DNA of 5,531 nucleotides from Chloroflexota bacterium. Its GTDB lineage: Bacteria; Chloroflexota; Anaerolineae; Anaerolineales; Villigracilaceae. Within the stretch, counting starts at the first letter, position 1, and the number at the start of each line of letters is the position of its first letter. The notes below the pieces were generated by a model. That model saw only the letters and a program-made list of their open reading frames with translations, was not told where the DNA came from and ran no database searches. The translations under genes and the position numbers were made by a program. Positions 1-5,531 of the stretch are shown piece by piece. The stretch is taken from contig JAKAMM010000133.1 of assembly GCA_021812905.1 (NCBI GenBank), positions 1 to 5,531 on the forward strand, given 5' to 3'.

Positions 1-2310
1 ATATTTCTTCGCAACATCATAAATGCTTAACTCAGCGCCTTCCGGGAAATGTTTGGTGAAATTACCTTCCTTCGGCTCGACCAACAAATTCTTCAGGCGG
101 ATGTTCGCAAAGGTGCCGCGCGCCATCACAAGATCATTGCCGCGGCGCGAGCCATACGAGTTGAAATCCTTGGGCTGGACGCCGCGTCCCTGCAAATATT
201 TTCCTGCCGGGCTATCGGTTGCGATGTTGCCCGCCGGGGAAATGTGATCGGTCGTAATCGAGTCGCGGAACATACCGAGCACACGCGCATCCTTGATATC
301 GCCGACAGAAGGCACGCTCGTCGTCAGGGTTTGGAAATACGGCGGATGGTGGATATAAGTTGACTCTTCGCTCCAATGGAACAAATCGCTTTCGGAAATC
401 TTGATTTCCTTCCACATATCAGAGCCGCTGAAAACGTCGGCATATTTATCCAGGAACATTTCACGTTTGACACTTGCAGCAACCGCTTCGTTGACTTCCT
501 GCTGGCTGGGCCACAGATCTTTCAGATAAACGGGTTTGCCATCCGAACCATTTCCAAGCGCTTCATTGTTGAGATCAATATCAACCGTCCCGGCCAACGC
601 GTACGCGACGACCAGCGGCGGCGAGGCGAGGAAGTTTGCCTTGACCAGCGGGTGGACGCGTCCCTCGAAATTTCGATTGCCGGAGATCACCGCCGCCGCA
701 ACCAGATCGGACCCGGTAACGGCTTTCGCTACCTCGCCGGGGAGCGGCCCTGAATTTCCGATACAAGTTGTGCATCCGTAGGCGATGACGTTGAATCCGA
801 GTTTCGCGAGTGGCTCGATCAAACCGGCTTTTTTGAGATATTCGGTCACAACACGCGAACCAGGTGCGAGGGATGTTTTAACGTACGGCTTGACCGTCAA
901 ACCTTTTTCGACGGCTTTCTTCGCAACCAATCCTGCTGCAACCAACACGGACGGATTACTCGTGTTCGTGCAAGACGTGATCGCGGCGATTACCACCGCG
1001 CCATGCTTCATCTTCATCGAGCCGCCGTTCGTGCCAAACGTTGCTTCGGTGGCGAGGGCCGCAGATTTGAGTTCGAAGCCGCGATCTTTGACCGGAGCGA
1101 CCAATGCTTTTTCAAATGTCTCTTTCAACTCAGACATCGGCACGCGATCCTGCGGACGCTTGGGTCCGGCCAGTGAAGGAACGACAGAGGCAAGGTCAAG
1201 TTCCAGTACGTCGGTAAATTCAGGATCAGAAGTTGATGAGTCGCGGAATAAACCCTGCTCTCGATAATACGCTTCGACCAGTTGGACTTGTTCGACCGAG
1301 CGACCTGTTAGACGAAGGTAGCGAAGTGTCTCTGCATCAACCGGGAAGTAACCCATCGTCGCGCCATATTCAGGCGCCATGTTGGCAATCGTGGCGCGGT
1401 CGGTGAGACTCATCGTCTGGAGACCGGGGCCAAAGAACTCGACGAACTTGTCCACGACGCCTTTTTTGCGCAGCATTTGCGTGACGGTCAGGACGAGATC
1501 GGTAGCTGTGACACCTTCGGCAAGTTTGCCGGATAATTTGAAACCAACGACATCGGGCAGAAGCATGTCCATCGGCTGACCGAGCATGACGGCCTCGGCT
1601 TCGATGCCGCCCACGCCCCAACCCACTACGCCGAGGCCATTGATCATGGTCGTGTGAGAGTCAGTGCCGACGAGCGTATCGGGAAAGGCCAATAAACCTT
1701 CCGAAGGTTTGGAACCTTCGGAAGGTTCCTTTTTTGTCATTACAACATCGGCCAGATATTCCAAATTGACTTGATGCACGATGCCGGTCATGGGCGGAAC
1801 AACGCGGAAGTTGCTGAACGCCTTTTGTCCCCATTTCAAAAATTCATAACGCTCACGATTGCGCTGAAATTCAATTTCGGTGTTGCGATTGAGCGCGTCG
1901 GCAGTGGCGAAGAAATCGACCTGCACCGAATGGTCGATAACAAGGTCGACCGGCACAAGCGGATTGATTTTCTTCGGGTCGCCGCCAAGACGGGCAACAG
2001 CAGCGCGCATGGCAGCCAAATCCACGACTGCAGGCACGCCGGTGAAATCCTGCATGATGACACGCGCAGGCAAAAGCGGAATACCCGGGCGCGCACCTTT
2101 CGGCGTCCACGCAGCGATATTTTTCACATCCTGTTGCGTGATCTCATTGTCGTTGCATTGACGGAGGGCAGCCTCCAGCACGATGCGGATCGAAAACGGC
2201 AACCGCTTGAGGTGCGTGAGACCCGCTTTTTCCAGTGCGTCGAGGCGATAGATAATATATTCCTTCTTCCCCACTTTTAATACGTCGCGTGCTTTAAAGA
2301 AATCTTTCAT
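1..2310 (-). CDS. acnA: Aconitate hydratase, AcnA/IRP1 type (3' end beyond the window)
   Basis: Converts citrate to isocitrate through cis-aconitate in the cytoplasmic TCA cycle, using a [4Fe-4S] cluster. The frame is open from an ATG at 2310 to base 1, giving 770 residues; family members are about 890-910, so roughly the last 120-140 residues of the swivel domain are missing. Visible motifs: [17 protein letters not shown] (86-102), [20 protein letters not shown] (215-234), the cluster cysteines C447 (SCTNTSNP) and C513/C516 ([11 protein letters not shown]), [10 protein letters not shown] (688-697) and SYGSRRGND (718-726). The 66- and 3-residue cysteine spacings equal those of human IRP1 (C437, C503, C506). 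The start has a strong ribosome binding site, and the N-terminus resembles AcnA. Oddity: residues 195-205 ([11 protein letters not shown]) are encoded by a perfect palindrome and enlarge a loop just before the [10 protein letters not shown] block. Apo-forms of this family can bind RNA; nothing here shows whether this one does. Confidence 0.97.
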   Translation of the reverse strand, partial: MKDFFKARDVLKVGKKEYIIYRLDALEKAGLTHLKRLPFSIRIVLEAALRQCNDNEITQQDVKNIAAWTPKGARPGIPLLPARVIMQDFTGVPAVVDLAAMRAAVARLGGDPKKINPLVPVDLVIDHSVQVDFFATADALNRNTEIEFQRNRERYEFLKWGQKAFSNFRVVPPMTGIVHQVNLEYLADVVMTKKEPSEGSKPSEGLLAFPDTLVGTDSHTTMINGLGVVGWGVGGIEAEAVMLGQPMDMLLPDVVGFKLSGKLAEGVTATDLVLTVTQMLRKKGVVDKFVEFFGPGLQTMSLTDRATIANMAPEYGATMGYFPVDAETLRYLRLTGRSVEQVQLVEAYYREQGLFRDSSTSDPEFTDVLELDLASVVPSLAGPKRPQDRVPMSELKETFEKALVAPVKDRGFELKSAALATEATFGTNGGSMKMKHGAVVIAAITSCTNTSNPSVLVAAGLVAKKAVEKGLTVKPYVKTSLAPGSRVVTEYLKKAGLIEPLAKLGFNVIAYGCTTCIGNSGPLPGEVAKAVTGSDLVAAAVISGNRNFEGRVHPLVKANFLASPPLVVAYALAGTVDIDLNNEALGNGSDGKPVYLKDLWPSQQEVNEAVAASVKREMFLDKYADVFSGSDMWKEIKISESDLFHWSEESTYIHHPPYFQTLTTSVPSVGDIKDARVLGMFRDSITTDHISPAGNIATDSPAGKYLQGRGVQPKDFNSYGSRRGNDLVMARGTFANIRLKNLLVEPKEGNFTKHFPEGAELSIYDVAKKY
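1695..1727. repeat. Perfect 15-bp inverted repeat inside acnA, in frame
   Basis: Left arm AACCTTCCGAAGGTT (1695-1709), loop TGG (1710-1712), right arm AACCTTCGGAAGGTT (1713-1727). The arms are perfect reverse complements. Each arm is also palindromic by itself around a central C or G, so the block is at once an inverted repeat and a near-perfect tandem repeat (one mismatch). It is 33 bp long, exactly 11 codons, and on the acnA strand is read as a duplicated PSEG sequence. It looks like a small palindromic element inserted in frame, comparable in behaviour to the palindromic elements known inside Rickettsia genes, though the sequence is not related to them as far as I can tell. Insertion is inferred; the structure is directly visible. 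Confidence 0.9.
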
Positions 2311-2316
2311 GGGAAT

Positions 2317-2323
2317 CTCCTTT
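2317..2323 (-). promoter_or_regulatory. Ribosome binding site of acnA
   Basis: On the minus strand the sequence AAAGGAG precedes the acnA ATG with a 6-nt spacer (ATTCCC). It is a near-consensus Shine-Dalgarno site and fixes the start at 2310. The extended form CAAAGGAG (2317-2324) has a perfect 8-nt complement, CTTC-free CTCCTTTG on the same transcript, at 2396-2403 upstream, so the site could be masked by pairing. Confidence 0.88.
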
Positions 2324-2331
2324 GATGGTGT

Positions 2332-2360
2332 GGTTCCCCTCGTCTTTTAGTAGAGGAACC
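2332..2360. repeat. Hairpin in the add-acnA gap, next to the acnA ribosome binding site
   Basis: GGTTCCCCT (2332-2340) and AGAGGAACC (2352-2360) pair over 9 positions with one mismatch, enclosing an 11-nt loop. An outer pair of 7-bp arms, TGGTGTG (2326-2332) and CACACCA (2372-2378), could close a larger structure around it. In the acnA transcript the hairpin lies 8 nt upstream of the ribosome binding site. There is no T-run after it, so it is not a standard terminator. Confidence 0.55.
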
Positions 2361-2373
2361 GGGGGTGAGGTCA

Positions 2374-2434
2374 CACCACAAAATCACGAAGAATACAAAG
2401 GAGCGCCTTTGTTATCCTTGGGGTCTCTGTGGTG
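2374..2434. repeat. Degenerate palindromic element between add and acnA
   Basis: A 28-nt arm (2374-2401, starting CACCACA and ending ACAAAGG) is followed after 4 nt (AGCG) by its imperfect reverse complement (2406-2434, starting CCTTTGT and ending TGTGGTG). By hand alignment about 22 of 28 positions pair, with perfect 7-bp blocks at both ends of the stem and one extra base in the right arm. The wording (CACCACA, CACGAAGAA, ACAAAGG against CTTTGT, CCTTGG, TGTGGTG) resembles palindromic intergenic repeats that I recall from many unrelated bacterial genomes. It begins 5 bp after the add stop codon. It may shield or terminate the add transcript, but no T-run follows it. Confidence 0.7.
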
Positions 2435-2438
2435 GGAT

Positions 2439-3479
2439 TTACATTTTAAGTTCTTTCTTTAATTGTGTCACGAGCATTTCGCGCTCGGCATCCGGCAGGA
2501 AGGCCGCCTGTGCCGCAGCGATAATTCTTTGTTTGAGAACATCCTCCGAAAGGCCAAGGTTTTCGCACGCCACATAATATTCGTGGCTGAGCGTGATGCG
2601 CGAAATGCTGGGATCGTCAGTGTTGATCGTGACGTTGAGTCCGCGCTCGAGCATGTCAGCCAGTGGATGCGCCTCAAGTGCAGGGACAACACCTGATTGA
2701 TAATTGCTGGTCGCACAAACTTCAAAAGCCGTGCCGCGCTCTTTGACAAGCTGCGCGACGAAATCATCTTCGAGCACGCGCACGCCGTGACCGATGCGTT
2801 CCGCACCAAGTTGCTCAATGGCTTCCTTCACGTTCGCGGCGGGACCCCACTCGCCGGCATGAATGGTCACATGCAGACCGGACTGCTTCGCTTCCTTGAA
2901 GACACCATAAAACGGCTCAGACTTGAGCTCAGCTTCGTTGCCCGCCAGATCCATCGCGACCAATCCGCGGTTTTTATGTTCCGCCGCCAGCCAGGCGACC
3001 TGTTCCGCCAATTCATGACTCTCATGGCGGTTGACCGACGCGATCAACTTGACAATGACGCCATATTTCTTCGCCGCTTCCTGCGAACTGGTGATGACCC
3101 AGTCGATCACATCCTGCAATGGAAATCTCTCAGCGCGGCTCAAGGCCACCGGCGTAAAACGCAGCTCCATATAACGGATGTTATCCTTGGCCGCATCTTC
3201 CACGGCTTCACGCGTAATACGATGAATTACATCCGGCGAACGATAGAACAACCGCAACGTATTGAACTTTGATAAGAAGTTCTGGAACGAAAAACTTTCT
3301 TCTTCCTGCATCTGCACCAGACTGCTCAAGCGCAGTATGTCCGCCGGAATTGTGATGCCATGTTGCTGCGCGATATCAAGCATGGTATTCAAACGCAACG
3401 TGCCCTCCAGGTGGCGGTGAAGTTCCACTTTGGGGAGGGCGCGATAGTTTTTCAAAGTGATGCTGGCCTGGTCTGTCAT
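2439..3479 (-). CDS. add: Adenosine deaminase family protein
   Basis: Hydrolyses adenosine (and deoxyadenosine) to inosine and ammonia in cytoplasmic purine salvage; a zinc enzyme with a TIM-barrel fold. From the ATG at 3479 it has 346 residues, typical of the family, and is complete. Visible motifs: metal-binding VELHRHLEG (H21, H23), substrate-loop MDLAGNE near 176-182, HAGE (H207, catalytic E210), IGHG (H231), CATSN near 255-259 and INTDDP (D288, D289). All expected metal and catalytic residues are present. The frame can also open at a GTG at 3503 (354 residues), but that start sits in the foot of a GC-rich hairpin; the ATG is preferred because conservation begins only about 15 residues after it. 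Neither start has a strong ribosome binding site. It follows secA on the same strand and may be read through from it. Related deaminases (N6-modified nucleotides, aminodeoxyfutalosine) share these motifs, so the exact substrate is less certain than the family. Confidence 0.92.
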   Translation of the reverse strand: MTDQASITLKNYRALPKVELHRHLEGTLRLNTMLDIAQQHGITIPADILRLSSLVQMQEEESFSFQNFLSKFNTLRLFYRSPDVIHRITREAVEDAAKDNIRYMELRFTPVALSRAERFPLQDVIDWVITSSQEAAKKYGVIVKLIASVNRHESHELAEQVAWLAAEHKNRGLVAMDLAGNEAELKSEPFYGVFKEAKQSGLHVTIHAGEWGPAANVKEAIEQLGAERIGHGVRVLEDDFVAQLVKERGTAFEVCATSNYQSGVVPALEAHPLADMLERGLNVTINTDDPSISRITLSHEYYVACENLGLSEDVLKQRIIAAAQAAFLPDAEREMLVTQLKKELKM

Positions 3480-3502
3480 ACCTGTAATTTGCAACCTGCT
3501 CA

Positions 3503-3522
3503 CAGCGCCGTCCCCGGCGCTG
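3503..3522. repeat. GC-rich hairpin upstream of add
   Basis: CAGCGCCG (3503-3510), loop TCCC, CGGCGCTG (3515-3522): a perfect 8-bp stem. It is the second of two adjacent hairpins between secA and add in the direction of transcription. The alternative GTG start of add (3501-3503) touches its foot. No T-run follows on either strand. Confidence 0.7.
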
Positions 3523-3551
3523 GCTCAGCCGCCGCGGACGGCGGCTGGAGC
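3523..3551. repeat. GC-rich hairpin just after secA
   Basis: AGCCGCCG (3527-3534), loop CGGA, CGGCGGCT (3539-3546): a perfect 8-bp stem. It is extended by GCTC (3523-3526) pairing with GAGC (3548-3551) across one bulged G. It starts 8 nt after the secA stop codon. Its position suits transcript-end protection or weak termination, but there is no T-tract on the secA strand. Its core resembles that of the neighbouring hairpin, suggesting a pair of REP-like units. Confidence 0.7.
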
Positions 3552-3559
3552 AGAATTGT

Positions 3560-5531
3560 TTAATGTCGTTTGCGTTTCTTCTTGCCGCTTTCAACCCGCG
3601 GAGTCTGCGCCTGCGCTTCCACATGCGTTTCAGCCACTTCCGTCGGCGCGATCTCAATACGGCGCGGCTGGTACGAGAAAACGCGTCCGATCACGGCAGA
3701 GCGGACGTCCGCCACCAATTGCTGGAACAACTCGGATGCCTTTCCTTTGTATTGTACCAGCGGGTCACGTTGGGCGTAAGCCTCCAGGCCGATGGAGACG
3801 CGCAGCGCCTCGACCTTCGTCAAATACTCAACCCACAACTCGGATATCGCACCGAGCAACAACTGGCGTTTGACTTCGTTCAGGATATACGAACCGATGG
3901 CCTGAATTAAAGTCTCACGCTCGGACTCGCTCAAAGCGGCTACCGCTTCATTTTGTCTTTCCTCGCCGAACACTTTCGCGGCGGGACCAAAATCTGCGAG
4001 ATGGGTGGCATTCTGACTCAAGCGGGCGTATTCGCCCTGGCCCCAGGCCGTCTGCAAAGCGGACTCGGCTTTCTCAAGATGTTCCATCACCGCGTCAGTC
4101 ACATCCTCGGCAGTACGATTTTCAAGTAATTGTGCCGCATAATAAACATAGCTGAAGCGGTTGAACACCTGCCGCACCTGACGATGCGTGCGCTGATCGA
4201 AGACCGTGCGCGCGCCCTGCGCCAGCGACATCAACACGCGCATTTTGCTTGTGTCATCATCAGCCTTTTCACGTTGGAACAAAGTATCAATATCGCGTTC
4301 AACCTGCGTTTTGATCCGTTCATGCTGGCGCTGCATCAAGTCTTTGGCCGCGGACAAAATCTTATCGGCCGCGTCGTTCCAGTCGGTGGCTTCGATCTTG
4401 CCACCAACCGGTTCATTGAGTCTGCGTTCGACCGCGCCGACTACGCGGCTGGCATTCAAGGCGATCAACTGTGCTTCAACATAAGATTCCAGCCACTCTT
4501 TAAATTCCGCCGGATCATCCGTCAGCAAACGCGACTGTTCGCCGTTCAAACGAAGCGGAAGACGAATTAGCCCGCTGAGTTCCTCCGCAACTTTTTGGGC
4601 GCGGATCGGTTCATCCGAATCGCGCAGGCCTTCAAAGAAAGCGTCCAGCGCGTCGGTGCGCTCGGCAATTTGCGCGTCGAGACTTTCCTCGGTTTTATCC
4701 ACCAGCGCCTCGATGGCGCGTTGCGTGTGAGATTGTTCAACTTCGATGGAATGCGAAACCACGTCGAGGATGGCGCGGCGAGCATCATCAGACTTGTTTA
4801 ACTCGTCGAGAATAAGAGCCAGCCCAAAGGTCGGGAAGAGGCGGCCCTGGGTCTCAAACGGCGGCTGGACTCCTTCGAGCCAGGCGATCATTTTCCACGG
4901 GCCTTCCTCGTCAATCAACCCGGCCTCGACGCGCTTCTCGACTTCGACATCCAACATTTCGGCCACATCTTCGGTCAAATCTTCCTTGGTGAAGACGCGG
5001 TCGCGTTGGGAGTAAATCTGCTCGCGCTGTTTGTTGAGCACATCGTCGTATTCGAGCAAATGTTTGCGGACATCAAAGTTGGCGCCTTCGACGCGTCCTT
5101 GTGATGATTCGATGATGCCGCTCACCAGACGCGCTTCGAGCGGAAGCGCATCGTCCACTTTGAGACGCTCCATCAATCCGCTGACCTGATCGCCGCCGAA
5201 CAGGCGCATGAGATCATCCTGGAGCGAAAGATAAAAACGCGACGAGCCGGGGTCGCCCTGGCGAGCCGAACGGCCGCGCAGCTGGTTGTCGATGCGGCGG
5301 GCTTCGTGCCGTTCCGAGCCGATGACGTGCAGACCGCCCAACTCACGGACGCGTTCCATGTCTTCAAAGTATTGAAGAAAGAGTTTAACTTCGCCATCGT
5401 ACAAGCCATATTGTTCGGGATCAACTTTTAGCAAAGCCTGACGGCGTTCTTCGAGCGACAGATCAGACGGCTCGACATGGCCCGCGCGCCGCAGAACGCG
5501 ATGCACAGCCGAGAGCACTTCTTCAGCGATC
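3560..5531 (-). CDS. secA: Protein translocase subunit SecA (5' end beyond the window)
   Basis: ATP-driven motor that pushes preproteins through the SecYEG channel at the cytoplasmic membrane. The frame is open from the right edge to TAA at 3560-3562, about 656 codons; the N-terminal NBD1 and preprotein cross-linking domain lie outside. Counting from the GTG codon at 5518, visible parts are the end of NBD2, with [20 protein letters not shown] (61-80) and motif [21 protein letters not shown] (81-99), the scaffold block [20 protein letters not shown] (147-166), and the late scaffold block [20 protein letters not shown] (561-580) followed by [11 protein letters not shown] (581-591). The gap between the two scaffold blocks is about 415 residues, against about 160 in E. 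coli SecA as I recall it, so some 250 mostly helical, charged residues are added. The C-terminus is a linker ending GKKKRKRH, without the CxC...C[HC] zinc motif. Both traits fit Chloroflexota SecA (recalled, not searched). Confidence 0.97.
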   Translation of the reverse strand, partial: IAEEVLSAVHRVLRRAGHVEPSDLSLEERRQALLKVDPEQYGLYDGEVKLFLQYFEDMERVRELGGLHVIGSERHEARRIDNQLRGRSARQGDPGSSRFYLSLQDDLMRLFGGDQVSGLMERLKVDDALPLEARLVSGIIESSQGRVEGANFDVRKHLLEYDDVLNKQREQIYSQRDRVFTKEDLTEDVAEMLDVEVEKRVEAGLIDEEGPWKMIAWLEGVQPPFETQGRLFPTFGLALILDELNKSDDARRAILDVVSHSIEVEQSHTQRAIEALVDKTEESLDAQIAERTDALDAFFEGLRDSDEPIRAQKVAEELSGLIRLPLRLNGEQSRLLTDDPAEFKEWLESYVEAQLIALNASRVVGAVERRLNEPVGGKIEATDWNDAADKILSAAKDLMQRQHERIKTQVERDIDTLFQREKADDDTSKMRVLMSLAQGARTVFDQRTHRQVRQVFNRFSYVYYAAQLLENRTAEDVTDAVMEHLEKAESALQTAWGQGEYARLSQNATHLADFGPAAKVFGEERQNEAVAALSESERETLIQAIGSYILNEVKRQLLLGAISELWVEYLTKVEALRVSIGLEAYAQRDPLVQYKGKASELFQQLVADVRSAVIGRVFSYQPRRIEIAPTEVAETHVEAQAQTPRVESGKKKRKRH

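Larger units (their letters stand above)
2311..2438. other. Gene-free gap between add and acnA, possible structured leader
   Basis: This 128-bp stretch contains no credible gene. Read on the acnA strand, it holds three segments that can pair in mutually exclusive ways: CACCACA (2428-2434), TGTGGTGTG (2372-2380) and CACACCA (2326-2332). The middle segment can pair with either neighbour, but not fully with both, because the two pairings share 5 nt. In addition CTCCTTTG (2396-2403) complements the acnA ribosome binding site, and it overlaps the loop and stem of the large inverted repeat. No convincing -35/-10 promoter was found by eye. A regulatory role is inference only. Confidence 0.35.

Noticed and set aside
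785..1267. Plus-strand open frame of 160 codons
   Set aside because: It is antisense to the strongly conserved aconitase region containing the cluster cysteines, and its translation resembles no family I know.
1690..1735. Possible frameshift or assembly artefact in acnA at the palindrome
   Set aside because: The aconitase frame is the same on both sides ([12 protein letters not shown] before, [11 protein letters not shown] after), and the 33-bp block is a whole number of codons.
1771..2280. Plus-strand open frame of 169 codons
   Set aside because: It is the shadow of the N-terminal part of acnA; its product is histidine- and arginine-rich with no domain.
2374..2434. Rho-independent terminator of add
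   Set aside because: The stem is imperfect and no T-run follows it on the minus strand; I kept it as a repeat only.
2341..2434. Promoter for acnA in the gap
   Set aside because: TACTAA-like and TTGTGG-like boxes exist on the minus strand but their spacing is about 23 nt, too long to support a call.
2697..3272. Plus-strand open frame of 191 codons
   Set aside because: It is antisense to the conserved adenosine deaminase core; no motif or ribosome binding site supports it.
4130..4570. Plus-strand open frame of 146 codons opposite the SecA insertion
   Set aside because: The SecA frame is continuous here and matches family members on both sides; the plus frame shows no recognisable protein.
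5516..5518. GTG codon as the true start of SecA
   Set aside because: The frame continues to the window edge (codons for IAEE precede it), and SecA must begin several hundred residues upstream.

Overview
The window holds three genes, all read on the minus strand in the order secA (3' part) -> add -> acnA (5' part). Two are cut by the window edges. Both edge genes are very well conserved and their identity is not in doubt. The organism looks like a member of the Chloroflexota, probably an Anaerolineae-like lineage. The main clue is SecA: it has a greatly enlarged helical region and ends in a basic tail instead of the usual zinc-binding SEC-C motif, which fits what I recall of SecA in that phylum. 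The placement is an inference and was not tested by a search.

Right part (3560-5531): the C-terminal two thirds of SecA, the ATPase motor of Sec protein export. It includes the end of nucleotide-binding domain 2, the helical scaffold and wing regions with about 250 extra residues, and the tail. The 56-80 bp gap to the next gene (depending on the start chosen) contains two GC-rich hairpins in tandem.

Middle (2439-3479): a complete adenosine deaminase-family enzyme with its metal-binding and catalytic motifs intact. It acts in purine salvage.

Gap 2311-2438: no gene. It holds a 61-bp imperfect inverted repeat that looks like a degenerate palindromic element, a second smaller hairpin, and the acnA ribosome binding site. 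An 8-nt perfect complement of that ribosome binding site lies about 80 nt upstream in the same transcript, inside the inverted repeat. Together these could form competing RNA structures.

Left part (1-2310): the first 770 codons of an AcnA/IRP1-type aconitase (TCA cycle). Its coding sequence contains a perfect 15-bp inverted repeat with a 3-nt loop. This is a 33-bp block that keeps the frame and encodes a tandem PSEG sequence in a loop between conserved blocks.

The three genes have no obvious shared pathway. The common strand and short gaps allow co-transcription, but nothing in the sequence proves it. No mobile element with a transposase, CRISPR array, tRNA or rRNA was seen. The most interesting signals are the in-frame palindrome in acnA, the possible structured leader in front of acnA, and the expanded SecA.
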